64,000 nt of DNA from Candidatus Bathyarchaeota archaeon (GCA_026014725.1 JAOZHV010000022.1:124001-188000); one strand, 5' to 3'; counted from the first letter of the stretch, positions 42,508 to 51,640 are shown. The notes: generated from the sequence alone by a model not told the origin. Made by a program: numbers and translations.

Positions 42508-42602
42508 GATTTTTCATTTCCTAATTATTTAGATTCTATACTTGAATAAATGGGGATTTTGCGGGAACATACAATTAAGGATTTCCGCTTTGACGTTGGC
42601 AT

Positions 42603-43115
42603 TTATTCGTCGATTCTGACTGATTTGGCTCCACGTGCTAGCGCTGTTATGCCTGTTCTGGCTTGTTCGATGACTCCGAAGGGTTTCATGAGGTTTAGGA
42701 AGGCGTCGATTTTGTCAGGGGTTCCTGTTATTTCGACAGTTAAGCTGTCACTTGACAGGTCGATTGCTCTGCCGCGGAAGACTTCGATTATGTTGATAAT
42801 GTCAGTGCGTTCTTTAGGTGTTGGCACGTTAACTTTTATCAAAGCAAGTTCACGCATCACGTAGGTTCCTGGTTGCAGTTCTTCGACTTTGAGGACATCG
42901 ATTTGCTTTGCTAGTTGCTTGATTACTTGCTCGATTGTTTTTTCGTCTCCAATAACAGTGATTGTCATGCGTGAAACTTTTTCTTGCTCGCTGAGCCCAA
43001 CGGTTATGCTGTCAATGTTAAAGTTTCTTCGTCTAAACAGGTTAGCTACTCCGTGCAGTACTCCTGGCTTGTTTTCGACCAACACGGAAATGACAGTTGA
43101 TTTTTGTACTTCCAT
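42603..43115 (-). CDS. ilvN: Acetolactate synthase small (regulatory) subunit
   Basis: A 170-residue subunit with two ACT-like domains. It starts MEVQKSTVISVLVENKPGVLHGVANLFRRRNFNIDSI (start at ATG 43115 with GAGGAGA upstream; the frame is open to 43172). The second domain from about 75 has RELALIKVNVP and closes with GVIEQARTGITALARG. It binds valine and activates IlvB. A single base separates it from the ilvB stop codon. Confidence 0.93.
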   Translation of the reverse strand: MEVQKSTVISVLVENKPGVLHGVANLFRRRNFNIDSITVGLSEQEKVSRMTITVIGDEKTIEQVIKQLAKQIDVLKVEELQPGTYVMRELALIKVNVPTPKERTDIINIIEVFRGRAIDLSSDSLTVEITGTPDKIDAFLNLMKPFGVIEQARTGITALARGAKSVRIDE

Positions 43116-43116
43116 T

Positions 43117-44823
43117 TTAGTAGTCTCCTCTTTGTTGCGGTAGACCGCAGCCTGGCGGCACAAAGGGCACAACGTCTTCCTCTGAGCCTATAGGCACATC
43201 GATTACCGTTGTAACCTTACTGTTTAGTGCTGTCTTAACTGCTTTGTGGAACTCTTCAATTGAAGTTACTCTGAAACCTTGTGCACCGTATGCTTCTGCC
43301 AGCTTGACGAAGTCTGGTGTTTTGCCCAAGTTAACCGCCATGTACCGACGTTTGTAGAGCATGCGTTGCCACTGTGCGACCATGCCAAGCACCGAGTTGT
43401 TTAGCACTATAACTGTGACAGGAATGTTCTCAGTAACGCTGCACGCTAACTCTTGCTCAGTCATTATGAAGCTACCGTCACCAGCAATGTCCACGACAGG
43501 CCTATCTGGGAAGGCAACTTTTGCGCCTATCGCTGCGGGGAACCCAAAGCCCATGGTTCCTAATCCGCCTGAACTAATGAAAGTTCTCGGCTTCAACGCT
43601 TTGAAGTACAGCGCTGACCACATCTGGTTTTGCCCAACTTCGGTGGTGACTATTGCGTTCTCAGGTAGTAGGCTCCGTAGTTCAAACAGTAAGGCTTTTG
43701 GCACTATTTCTCTGGGTCTGTCTTTAAGCAGTGGGCTAAGTTGCTCTTTTGCTTCTTTGACTCGTTTTGCCCAAGCAGTGCCTTTGGTTTTGTTCAGTTT
43801 ATCCTTTAACGCTGAAAGCAGTAGTTTTAGAGCAGTTTTTGCATCACCGATTATAGGCACGTCTATGTCAACGTTTTTCCCTATTTCTGCTTCATCGATG
43901 TCAATGTGAATTATTTTTGCGTCAGGGCAAAATGTGTCCAAGTTAGTTGTTGCACGGTCAGAGAATCTTGTTCCAACAGCTAACAGAACATCAGCTTCAC
44001 CCAGTAACTTGTTTGCAGCGGGGTTGCCATGCATTCCGATGCTTCCCACTGATAAAGGATGAACTTCAGGGAATGAGCCTTTACCCATGAATGTTGTAGC
44101 GACTGGCGCGATCAACAAATCAGACATCTGCATAAGCTCGTCTGAGGCATTTGCAATTATAACTCCGCCACCTGACAGTATGATTGGTCTTTCAGCTTTC
44201 ACAAGCAAATCAGCTGCTTCGCTAATTTTAGTCAAGTCCATCTCAATCATCGCTTTGTAGCCTCTAGCTTCAATCCTATCCATCACTGTAACATCGCCAG
44301 TTTCTGCCTGAACATTCTTTGGCAAATCAATCAGGACAGGTCCTGGCCTACCTGTAGATGCTATGTAGAATGCCGTGTTGACGACTGTGGGAATTTCAGC
44401 GACTGTTCTTGGTTGAAAGTTATACTTGGTGATTGGCGTAGTGATGCCGATGATGTCCGCTTCTTGAAAAGCATCTCTGCCAATCATGTAACTACTGTTT
44501 ACACCTTTTGAGGGAACCTGACCTGTTAATGCAACTATTGGTGAGGAATCCATGTAAGCGTTCGCGATACCAGTGACCAAGTTTGTGGCTCCTGGACCGC
44601 TTGTTGCCATGCAAACTCCGACTCGTCCGCTGGCTCGTGCATAGCCTTCAGCGGCGTGTGCTGCTCCCTGCTCGTGTCTTGCAAGGATGTGACGTATTTT
44701 TTTGTTGCCGCATAACTCATCGTACACGGGCAATATTGCTCCGCCTAAGATGCCAAATATAACATCGACTTTTTGCCGTTCTAGGGATTCTAAGAGTGCT
44801 TTTGCACCAGTCATTTTTGTCAT
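43117..44823 (-). CDS. ilvB: Acetolactate synthase large subunit
   Basis: A 568-residue ThDP enzyme forming acetolactate or acetohydroxybutyrate. GAKALLESLERQKVDVIFGILGGAILPVYD, HEQGAAHAAEGYARASGRVGVCMATSGPGATN (with the ThDP glutamate) and TGQVPSKGVNSSYMIGRDAFQEADIIG lie in the first third. VTTEVGQNQMW and DIAGDGSFIMTEQELACS (ThDP/Mg site) lie near 400-455. It is the first gene of a seven-gene branched-chain operon; ilvC and ilvD are not in the window. A candidate leader peptide lies 100 nt upstream. Confidence 0.96.
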   Translation of the reverse strand: MTKMTGAKALLESLERQKVDVIFGILGGAILPVYDELCGNKKIRHILARHEQGAAHAAEGYARASGRVGVCMATSGPGATNLVTGIANAYMDSSPIVALTGQVPSKGVNSSYMIGRDAFQEADIIGITTPITKYNFQPRTVAEIPTVVNTAFYIASTGRPGPVLIDLPKNVQAETGDVTVMDRIEARGYKAMIEMDLTKISEAADLLVKAERPIILSGGGVIIANASDELMQMSDLLIAPVATTFMGKGSFPEVHPLSVGSIGMHGNPAANKLLGEADVLLAVGTRFSDRATTNLDTFCPDAKIIHIDIDEAEIGKNVDIDVPIIGDAKTALKLLLSALKDKLNKTKGTAWAKRVKEAKEQLSPLLKDRPREIVPKALLFELRSLLPENAIVTTEVGQNQMWSALYFKALKPRTFISSGGLGTMGFGFPAAIGAKVAFPDRPVVDIAGDGSFIMTEQELACSVTENIPVTVIVLNNSVLGMVAQWQRMLYKRRYMAVNLGKTPDFVKLAEAYGAQGFRVTSIEEFHKAVKTALNSKVTTVIDVPIGSEEDVVPFVPPGCGLPQQRGDY

Positions 44824-44845
44824 TTCATTTTTTCTCCTTTATCAA

Positions 44846-44908
44846 ACAGCCTAAACTCTTGTCTAAAAGAATTTTTTTGCGAGAAAATTTCCGTAGACGA
44901 TTTAGAGT
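44846..44908 (-). promoter_or_regulatory. Complementary segments between the leader and ilvB
   Basis: On the minus strand, ACTCT-AAATC-GTCTA is followed after about 28 nt by TAGAC-A-AGAGT, giving two 5-bp stems stacked across a small bulge. CTAAA in the first part can alternatively pair with TTTAG just after the second. A/T-rich AATTTT and AAAATT lie in the loop. Weak stems, so a folding test is needed. Confidence 0.35.
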
Positions 44909-44922
44909 GTTGCCTGGGAGAG

Positions 44923-44979
44923 TCAAAGAATAAGTACCCAACGATCCCAGCTATTGAGGTGACAATCCCTCATTTTCAT
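44923..44979 (-). CDS. Branched-chain leader peptide upstream of ilvB
   Basis: A minus-strand ORF with two in-frame ATGs (44979 and 44973) and stop TGA at 44923-44925. The peptide is MKMRDCHLNSWDRWVLIL: its last four residues before the stop are Val, Leu, Ile, Leu, the three end products of the operon. GAGGA stands 6-7 nt before the second ATG, a good ribosome binding site. It lies 99 nt upstream of ilvB. Bacterial ilv and leu leaders use the same logic with longer control runs. Downstream, ACTCT and GTCTA can pair with TAGAC and AGAGT before ilvB. Chance occurrence of four such codons is not negligible. Confidence 0.55.
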   Translation of the reverse strand: MKMRDCHLNSWDRWVLIL

Positions 44980-45019
44980 TCCTCGTAAATTCTACGTTCC
45001 TTGAAACCTACAGCGCTAA

Positions 45020-45038
45020 GCAAATAAAAATGTTACGG
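45020..45038 (-). promoter_or_regulatory. TATA-like promoter for the ilv operon leader
   Basis: On the minus strand CCGTAACATTTTTATTTGC has a BRE-like purine/A stretch followed by TTTTTATTT. It predicts a transcript start near 45001, giving a leader of about 175 nt that includes the leader ORF. Confidence 0.4.
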
Positions 45039-45223
45039 TGTATTACAAAAAGAAACACAGAATTCAAGAAAGAAAAGAAAACTCAAATAACCATCCGTTG
45101 CACCTTTCTGAAACGTTACTTGATTTCAAACATCAAAATCATGTAAACCCGCCTATTAGGAGCATGTTTGTTTTCTTTTTGTGGTTTCATGTTGAAACCT
45201 GAGGAGGGCGATGGTTGAGACGA

Positions 45224-45335
45224 CATATTTGCCGCCTATTAGAAACTCGTTGCAGAAACTATAGAGAGGTAGGTTAGAACAATCTCCTAAGAGAGGATAG
45301 GTGCTATTGGCGCAATTTCAAGCCAAAAACATGTT
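45224..45335 (-). repeat. Dispersed repeat family 1, copy 3 (full length, inverted)
   Basis: Read on the minus strand: AACATGTTTTTGGCTTGAAA, TTGCGCCAATAGCACCTATC, then ACCTACCTCTCTATAGTTTC, TGCAACGAGTTTCTAATAGG and a final CAAATATG. It is collinear with the copy at 53949. Confidence 0.8.
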
Positions 45336-45342
45336 CAAAATT

Positions 45343-45383
45343 CCCCCTGTAATAGGGGGATAGGGTCCTACCTGCAAAGTAGC
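45343..45383 (-). repeat. Repeat family 2, copy c (inverted)
   Basis: Minus strand GCTACTTTGCAGGTAGGACC then CTATCCCCCTATTACAGG. It directly precedes the family 1 copy on the same strand. Confidence 0.5.
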
Positions 45384-45542
45384 AAACGTGAAATTCGCAT
45401 AACCGGATTCCTATGGCATAAGCACTACTAAACACGAATCTTTAACACGTTGATAATCAAAATTTTGCCCAAGTTGAAAACTAAAAAAATCATGAAAACT
45501 CTTAAATTATACAATTCCCAACTCAACTGCAAGGTCTCATCA

Positions 45543-46556
45543 ATGTCAGCAAACATTAACACGCTTGAAATCCAAAGCTATGACGAAAAGCAAAAACTCT
45601 TCCTAGTCAAATCACCCCAAGGTAACATAGTACAAGTCCAAGACACCTTCGCCGAAATGTTCCTACTCTGGGCAGGAAGAGTTTTAATCACCGCACAAAA
45701 CGAAAAATGGGCGCAAATCGCCGCAAACCTAACCACAGGCTTTGCAACAAGCGTAATCGCAGCCTCAGCAGAAGCAGCCATCGAACGTCCAGTTCCAGCA
45801 GACCAAACACCTGACAAACGACCAGGAATTCTCATTCAAATTTATAACCGAGACCGCTTCGAACTCAAACACCAACTTATGGAACGCATCGGCCAATGCA
45901 CCATGACCTGCCCAACCACCGTAGCCTTCAACGGCTTAGTCGGCAAACGCACCCTAAACGTGGGTAGCAGTCTACGCTACTTCGGCGACGGCTTCCAAAA
46001 GAAAGCCATGGTCGGCGGAAGAAAATGCTGGAAAATCCCAGTCATGGAAGGCAACTTCATCGTTGAAGACGGCTTTGGCGCGCAAGAAGCTGTTGCAGGC
46101 GGCAACTTTATGATATTCGCAAAAACCCAAGAAGCAGGTCTCAAAGCAGCAGAAGCAGCAGCCGACGCAATCCGCGCCAACGCGCCGGACGTAATCATGC
46201 CTTTTCCAGGCGGAGTATGCCGAGCAGGAAGCAAAGCTGGCTCATTAAAATACAAACTTAAAGCTTCCACAAACCACCCTTACTGCCCCACACTACGCAC
46301 TCTTGTGCCAGACACTGTGGTTCCAGAAGGTGTCGAGAGCGTTTATGAAATAGTTATGAACGGCTTGTCTTTGGATGCTGTCAAGAACGCTATTAAGCAA
46401 GGTGTAACTGCAGCCATAGCTGTTCCAGGTGTAGTCAAGATTTCCGCAGGCAACTACGGCGGCAAACTAGGTCCATTCAAGGCATACCTTCGAGATGCCA
46501 TAGGCGCACCAGCACCAGAAGCAACCGAAGCCCCACCAGTCAAGGCAAAAGCATAG
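45543..46556 (+). CDS. ftr: Formylmethanofuran-tetrahydromethanopterin formyltransferase
   Basis: A protein of about 337 residues that moves the formyl group from formylmethanofuran to a tetrahydropterin, part of the methyl branch of the archaeal Wood-Ljungdahl pathway. QDTFAEMFLLWAGRVLITAQNEKWAQIAANLTTGFATSVI aligns with the Ftr core start, and AIERPVPADQTPDKRPGILIQI, GRKCWKIPVMEGNFIVEDGFG and FPGGVCRAGSKAGSLKYK follow. It has an unusual N-terminal extension of about 35 residues and an Ala/Pro-rich C-terminal tail. Starts at 45450 (TTG), 45492 or 45543 are possible; 45543 has an AAGGT 10 nt upstream. Confidence 0.92.
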   Translation: MSANINTLEIQSYDEKQKLFLVKSPQGNIVQVQDTFAEMFLLWAGRVLITAQNEKWAQIAANLTTGFATSVIAASAEAAIERPVPADQTPDKRPGILIQIYNRDRFELKHQLMERIGQCTMTCPTTVAFNGLVGKRTLNVGSSLRYFGDGFQKKAMVGGRKCWKIPVMEGNFIVEDGFGAQEAVAGGNFMIFAKTQEAGLKAAEAAADAIRANAPDVIMPFPGGVCRAGSKAGSLKYKLKASTNHPYCPTLRTLVPDTVVPEGVESVYEIVMNGLSLDAVKNAIKQGVTAAIAVPGVVKISAGNYGGKLGPFKAYLRDAIGAPAPEATEAPPVKAKA

Positions 46557-46638
46557 AATCCACATTTTTTTAATACGGAACTTTTATTTGACTGCACCTA
46601 ACGTAAGTTATAGATTACACGCAGTTTAGTGAAAATAA

Positions 46639-47907
46639 TTGAGTACAGCAAAAAAATCCTCTCTTGAGCTCTTTCGGCTAAGAAAAACAATCGATACATT
46701 AGCCAAAAAAGAAGGCAGCCACACTGAACTCATCACGCTCTACGTTCCTCCGGACAAGCAAATCAGCGACGCCTTAAACCTTCTACGTAACGAATACGGC
46801 ACAGCTAGCAACATAAAATCCAACGTTACACGAAAAAACGTGCTAGACGCTATAGTGAAAGCTCAACAGAAACTCAAGCTCTTTAAGGACCCAGGCGAAA
46901 AAGGCATCGTTATCTTCACGGGTGCGCTCCCGCAGGAAGGCGGTGGACCAGGAACTGAACGTATGGAAAGCTACGTTATTGTTCCACCTGAACCCATCAG
47001 GATTTTCCTCTATCGCTGTGACAACCGCTTCCACACCGAGCACCTGCAGGAAATGTTACGAGAAAAAGAAACCTACGGCATTTTGCTGGTGGATGCGTCA
47101 AACGCTACTATCGCAACGCTTCAGGGAAAGCACTTGCAGATTGTTATGGAAATGCATTCAGGCGTTGCTGGCAAGACTCGTGCTGGTGGACAATCAGCAA
47201 GGCGGTACGAGCGTTTGCGTGAAATGCAGCTAAACGAGTATTTTACTCGCGTTGGAAATCACGCGAATGAAGTTTTCCTTCCAATAGATACGTTAAAGGG
47301 CATTATTATCGGTGGTCCTGGACCGACGAAGTATGATTTTCAAAAAGGAGATTACCTAAATTACCAGTTGAAAAACAAAATCATCGATACTGTTGACACT
47401 GCTTACGTGGAAGAGCAAGGTGTGAAAGAGGTGGTGGATAAAGCGCCTGAAATCATGCGTAAAGTCCGTTACATCGAAGAGAAAGAGATCATGCAGAAAT
47501 TCCTCTATGAAGTGGGTCATGACAGCGGCTTGATAACTTATGGTGAAGCTGAAGTGAGGCGGTTGCTTCAGGCTGGGGCTGTGCGAACGCTTTTGATATC
47601 TGAGGAATTGGATATGTTGCGTGTCACGGTTAAGTGTAGCGCTTGCGGCTATGAAGAGCAGCATACTGTTAAAGGCAAGGATTTAGCTAATTTTGAGCAA
47701 GGTTTAGTTGGAAAGCCGTGTGCTGCTTGCAAGGCGCCGTCCATGGCGATTGTGGACAAGAAAGACGTTGTTGATGATTTGGCGGAGCTTGCGGAATTGT
47801 CTAATACTGATGTGGAAGTAATTTCGGGTGAAACTGAAGAGGGGCAGATGTTAAAGAACTCTTTCGGTGGCATAGCGGCAATTCTTAGGTTTAAAATGCA
47901 AAGTTAA
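46639..47907 (+). CDS. prf1: Peptide chain release factor 1 (aRF1)
   Basis: A 422-residue class I release factor reading all three stop codons. The N domain has the stop-recognition NIKS motif in ASNIKSNVTRKNV (near 60), and the M domain the GGQ in GKTRAGGQSARRYERLRE (near 185), which triggers peptidyl-tRNA hydrolysis. The C domain contains a zinc-ribbon-like CSACGYEEQH and CAACKAP. Length fits the family. TTG start. Confidence 0.96.
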   Translation: MSTAKKSSLELFRLRKTIDTLAKKEGSHTELITLYVPPDKQISDALNLLRNEYGTASNIKSNVTRKNVLDAIVKAQQKLKLFKDPGEKGIVIFTGALPQEGGGPGTERMESYVIVPPEPIRIFLYRCDNRFHTEHLQEMLREKETYGILLVDASNATIATLQGKHLQIVMEMHSGVAGKTRAGGQSARRYERLREMQLNEYFTRVGNHANEVFLPIDTLKGIIIGGPGPTKYDFQKGDYLNYQLKNKIIDTVDTAYVEEQGVKEVVDKAPEIMRKVRYIEEKEIMQKFLYEVGHDSGLITYGEAEVRRLLQAGAVRTLLISEELDMLRVTVKCSACGYEEQHTVKGKDLANFEQGLVGKPCAACKAPSMAIVDKKDVVDDLAELAELSNTDVEVISGETEEGQMLKNSFGGIAAILRFKMQS

Positions 47908-48070
47908 TTTTTTCATCTTCCTGTTTATACACCTTAGTCGGTTCTTTATTTGGGAGAAAATTGGGTAAAATTCTGGTGGCATATGGTTATTTTTTTGGTA
48001 GCATCTGGGAAAATTGTTTTTTTAGTGAAAATTTACCTCAAGCCTACGAAATAAAGGAGAATAAAAATAC

Positions 48071-50611
48071 ATGGAATTTGCTAAAAACAAGAAAACTAAA
48101 ACCTTGATTGCAACAATAATTCTGGCAGTACTAATCCTTCCAATGGCAATTCAACCACAAACAGCAGTTGCTGAAACTGACATTCCAGTGTACCTAAAAG
48201 TTTACGCTGCACCCAACCCAGTCGGTGTCGGACAAGTCGTATACATCAGCCTCTTTTTCACAAAACCCATACCTACTGGTCTTTCAGCTTGGGGCGGTGA
48301 CGTCTATACGGGATTAACTCTCAATATTGTCGCACCTGATGGAACCAACACAACGCTAGGACCATACACCAGTGACACAACAGGTGGCGTCGGCGGAATC
48401 GAATACACACCAACAACAACAGGCAATTACACAGTTCAAGCCTTCTACGCTGGTCAGGTCCTCGCTGATACTTACAACATCCTTGCAACACAAAGCGAAC
48501 CTGCTTACTTCACAGTACAAGAAGAACCAATAACTGGCATATCACTCACGCCGCTTCCAACAGAGTATTGGTCGCGCCCAATCTATGCAACCAATTATCT
48601 ATGGTCACAGATAGGTGGCAACTGGTGGGGTCTAGGAAAGCCCTCATTCACGGACACAGGAGGATACGATGCAAGCAACAACAACTTCAACCCCTACACT
48701 ACAGCGCCAAACTCTGCCCACATCATGTGGGTTAAAGCAGCAGCCTTCGGAGGACAAGTAGGTGGCCCAATCAGCGGCGACCAAGAAAGCCAGTACACCT
48801 CAACCTCAATCCTCTACCGCCAATTCGAGCCCGTCATCCTAAACGGTATCATATACTACAAAGTATACACTAATACACCAACCACTGAAACCAGCGCTGA
48901 AACTCCAGGCTGGAACGCGGTTGACTTACGCACAGGCGAATTACTCTGGCACAAAGACACAAGCGACACACTAGACTTTGGCTTCGTAATGCAGTTCCAC
49001 ACCATACAAGAATACGGTACTCAAGCTTTCCTAGTTGGTAGCTTAAACAGCCCCTCACTGTTCTCTACAGGCACAGGTAAATACGTATGGCAACTATTTG
49101 ACCCCAGCACCGGTTACTTCATAGCAAATATCACTGATGTCCCCGCTACAGCAGCCGCAGGATTAGTTGAAGCAGATGATGACAACACACAAGGCGCAGT
49201 CTACATATACAGCATTACTAACGGCAACCTTACTATGTGGAATTCAACTAAATGCTTGTGCAGTGCATCTGGATCAGTTGTTATTCGTCCATCCGGCAAC
49301 ATCAACTACACAGCAGGTTATGAATGGTCAGTTGAAGTCCCAACAACCCTCAACAGCGGCACAATAAGCCCAGCACTGAGCATTGCAGCACAAACCAACG
49401 ACGTAATACTCCTCCGCTCATATCCCGAAACGCTTGATACATTCGCAGCGGAATTCGGTGGAGCATACGAAGTTGAATGCAGTATTGACGCAAAAACAGG
49501 CGAACTAATGTGGGGACCAGTAAACCGGACAGTTACAGAATATCACGAAATAGGCGTTATCGCGGCAGGTGACGACTACTATGTCGAACACGACAAAGAC
49601 ACAAACACAGCGTACGTTTACAGCCTAGAAACTGGTAAACAAATAGGCAGCGCAATTCAGCTTAAAGGCAGTTCACTTAGCACCCTCTCACGCGGCGGAG
49701 CCATCGCATACGGCAAATGCTACATCTGGGACTTCGGCGGCTACGTCAATGCCATTGATCTAGAAACGGCAAAAGTTGTCTGGACTTATGTGCCTGAAAG
49801 CGCAGGGTACGATACCCCATACGGCATCTATCCAATCTGGCACTTCGGTACACACAGCATCGCTGACGGAAAACTATTCCTATCGCAAGGACGCATGTAT
49901 GATCCACCGCTCTTCGCAGGAGCAAAGAAGCTTGCCCTAAATTGCACTAATGGCGAGCTCGTCTGGAGTGTCTTAGGCACTTATGCTCGTGAACCTAGTG
50001 CAATCGCAGACGGTTACATGGTAGGCTACAACAGCTATGATGCACAGATTTACTGTTTTGGCAAGGGACCAACGCAGACAACGGTCAGTGCACCTGATGT
50101 TGGTGTATCACTTGGACAGAGCGTCGTCATCTCTGGCACTGTTTTAGATGTATCAACTGGTACAACTGACTCTGATAGGAGCGCACGTTTCCCCAATGGG
50201 GTTGCATGTGTTTCTGATGAGAGTCAAAGCGACTGGATGGAGTACGTTTACATGCAGCAGGAGAAACCCACCAATGCCACTGGAGTTACAGTTCAACTGT
50301 ATGTGTTGGACGCTAATGGCAACTCCCGTAGCATCGGAACAACCACAACAGACCTTAACGGCTACTACAGCTACAACTGGGTGCCTGATATTCCAGGCGC
50401 ATATACGGTCTACGCTGTCTTTGAGGGTAGCGAATCATACTATGGGTCACAGGCAACAGCTTCATTTGCAGTCGACGAGCCAGCCGCAACAGCGACACCT
50501 GTTCCGGTGGTTACTTTGCCACCGACTGAAACGTACTTTGCTATCAGCACAATCGCAATAATCCTCTCGATAGCTGTCGTGGGCTTACTGATCCTGAAGA
50601 AAAAGCCATAA
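48071..50611 (+). CDS. Large secreted PQQ-like beta-propeller protein, membrane anchored
   Basis: An 846-residue surface protein. Residues 9-34 form a signal peptide (TLIATIILAVLILPMAIQPQ, then AVAE). An Ig-like domain (about 35-155) with a Thr/Gly-rich sequence is followed by a propeller-type region (about 160-660) with recurring strands such as AVDLRTGELLWHKDT, SIDAKTGELMWGPVN, AIDLETAKVVWTYVP and LNCTNGELVWSVLG, typical of PQQ-like repeats. A carboxypeptidase-like Ig domain follows (about 675-800). The C-terminus is a Pro/Thr linker and one membrane span with a KKKP tail. Probable cell-surface or S-layer role; the ligand is unknown. Confidence 0.85.
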   Translation: MEFAKNKKTKTLIATIILAVLILPMAIQPQTAVAETDIPVYLKVYAAPNPVGVGQVVYISLFFTKPIPTGLSAWGGDVYTGLTLNIVAPDGTNTTLGPYTSDTTGGVGGIEYTPTTTGNYTVQAFYAGQVLADTYNILATQSEPAYFTVQEEPITGISLTPLPTEYWSRPIYATNYLWSQIGGNWWGLGKPSFTDTGGYDASNNNFNPYTTAPNSAHIMWVKAAAFGGQVGGPISGDQESQYTSTSILYRQFEPVILNGIIYYKVYTNTPTTETSAETPGWNAVDLRTGELLWHKDTSDTLDFGFVMQFHTIQEYGTQAFLVGSLNSPSLFSTGTGKYVWQLFDPSTGYFIANITDVPATAAAGLVEADDDNTQGAVYIYSITNGNLTMWNSTKCLCSASGSVVIRPSGNINYTAGYEWSVEVPTTLNSGTISPALSIAAQTNDVILLRSYPETLDTFAAEFGGAYEVECSIDAKTGELMWGPVNRTVTEYHEIGVIAAGDDYYVEHDKDTNTAYVYSLETGKQIGSAIQLKGSSLSTLSRGGAIAYGKCYIWDFGGYVNAIDLETAKVVWTYVPESAGYDTPYGIYPIWHFGTHSIADGKLFLSQGRMYDPPLFAGAKKLALNCTNGELVWSVLGTYAREPSAIADGYMVGYNSYDAQIYCFGKGPTQTTVSAPDVGVSLGQSVVISGTVLDVSTGTTDSDRSARFPNGVACVSDESQSDWMEYVYMQQEKPTNATGVTVQLYVLDANGNSRSIGTTTTDLNGYYSYNWVPDIPGAYTVYAVFEGSESYYGSQATASFAVDEPAATATPVPVVTLPPTETYFAISTIAIILSIAVVGLLILKKKP

Positions 50612-51069
50612 AGGTGAAGGCAAGATGCACAAAAACAGCTTCATTTTCCCCTTTTTTAGTGACGTTTGAGGAGAAGGGATGAGGGCTGAGTAGGCTCTGG
50701 TTTAGATTTCACGGTGTTGCCATAGGCATCGTGAGCGTTTGCGTTTTCTATTCTCCTTAAGTTTGTCCAGAGCTTCAGCAAACCTTTTTCTCTTTTTCTT
50801 GGCTTTTTATTGGTTTGCGGAGGGCGAGGGTTGGTGGTTTGTTATTGTTTTTTTGGCTTTATAAAATTAGTTGTGGTGTGGTGTTGTTGTTGCTTTGTGG
50901 GTAGACCTATCCTCTTATTTAAAGGCGGATTTTCAGCAAATTGTGCAGGGTCTGTTAGGAGAAATCATGGGGAGTGGGCAATTAAGTGTTGTCTAGTCAG
51001 TCTTGCAAGCGGTGTATCGTAAAAGTTTAAAGTAACTTCTGAGAATAAACATTCAGATGGGAGAAGACT
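50612..51069. other. Intergenic region with repeat family 2 copy and promoter
   Basis: 458 nt with only short unsupported frames. It contains a G/T-rich plus strand (about 50800-50890), repeat family 2 copy b (50890-50928) and a BRE/TATA-like GTAAAAGTTTAAAGTA near 51018-51033 for the next gene. A basic minus-strand frame (KRKRFAEALDKLKENRKRK) has no start and looks like chance or a remnant. Confidence 0.5.
50890..50928 (+). repeat. Repeat family 2, copy b
   Basis: TTGCTTTGTGGGTAGACC then TATCCTCTTATTTAAAGGCGG, matching copy a at 21041 over most positions. Confidence 0.6.
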
Positions 51070-51627
51070 ATGAAGAATTTAATAAAAAATAAAACAGCTC
51101 TCGCAACATTAGTTATTGTGGCAATAGTGATTGTAGTGGTGGCAGTTGTAGGCGTCGCTGCGTATGTTCTTATGACGCAGAACGCGGGAAATGGAGGAGA
51201 GACTCCTACGCCGACTCCTACGGGGTCACCAGACGTTGCTGGCGCAAGCAGTCTGAAATACAGTGTTACTTTGACTGAAGGTGGGACTCAAACAGCCTCT
51301 TACACTTTCTATGGTAAAAACGCGGGCACTGCTAATTTTGCAATGCGGATTGAGTATAATACTGAAGACGGTGAAGGCATTTTTATTTTCAATAAAGGCA
51401 CTAGTAAGGCGTGGACTTATTCTGGCGGACAGTGGGTGGACATATCGGATTATTTCCAATCGCAGTTTGATACTTGGGACAACTTGTGGAGTGGATATGT
51501 TACCAGTTTGGGCCAGTGGTCAGGAACTGGTGACTACACCTACACTAGTGGAAACGCTACTGTTAGGATCTACGAGATACAAGTGAATCCGACATTGGAC
51601 GATGCGTTGTTTACTCACAGCGGCTAA
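51070..51627 (+). CDS. Membrane-anchored extracellular protein, unknown function
   Basis: A 185-residue protein with a lysine-rich start and one N-terminal hydrophobic span (LATLVIVAIVIVVVAVVGVA, residues 13-33), then a Thr/Pro/Gly linker (NGGETPTPTPTGSP), and a beta-rich domain of about 120 residues with many Tyr, Thr and Gly (SLKYSVTLTEGGTQTASYTF). No catalytic motif is recognised. GGGAGAAG precedes the ATG. A strong poly-T terminator follows, so it is probably monocistronic. Confidence 0.8.
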   Translation: MKNLIKNKTALATLVIVAIVIVVVAVVGVAAYVLMTQNAGNGGETPTPTPTGSPDVAGASSLKYSVTLTEGGTQTASYTFYGKNAGTANFAMRIEYNTEDGEGIFIFNKGTSKAWTYSGGQWVDISDYFQSQFDTWDNLWSGYVTSLGQWSGTGDYTYTSGNATVRIYEIQVNPTLDDALFTHSG

Positions 51628-51640
51628 AAAATATCCAACC

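Larger units (their letters stand above)
45039..45542. other. Intergenic region between the ilv leader and ftr
   Basis: About 500 nt with no confident gene. It contains an inverted copy of repeat family 1 (45224-45335), directly adjoining an inverted copy of repeat family 2 (45343-45383), and a CGCCTATTAG fragment at about 45152. A TATA-like TCTTTAACA near 45440 could serve ftr. Confidence 0.6.

Noticed and set aside
42508-42602. Second leader peptide between ilvN and leuC
   Set aside because: The only short ORF (MFPQNPHLFKYRI) has no branched-chain run and no ribosome binding site.
42142-44720. Long antisense frames over leuC and ilvB
   Set aside because: They follow codon periodicity of the sense genes and have no independent motifs.
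50620-50830. Basic minus-strand frame (KRKRFAEALDKLKENRKRK)
   Set aside because: No start codon or ribosome binding site and an upstream stop nearby; probably chance or too degraded to call.
50810-51022. 70-residue Cys/Val-rich plus-strand ORF
   Set aside because: Composition follows the local G/T-rich sequence and it overlaps a repeat copy; no binding site.
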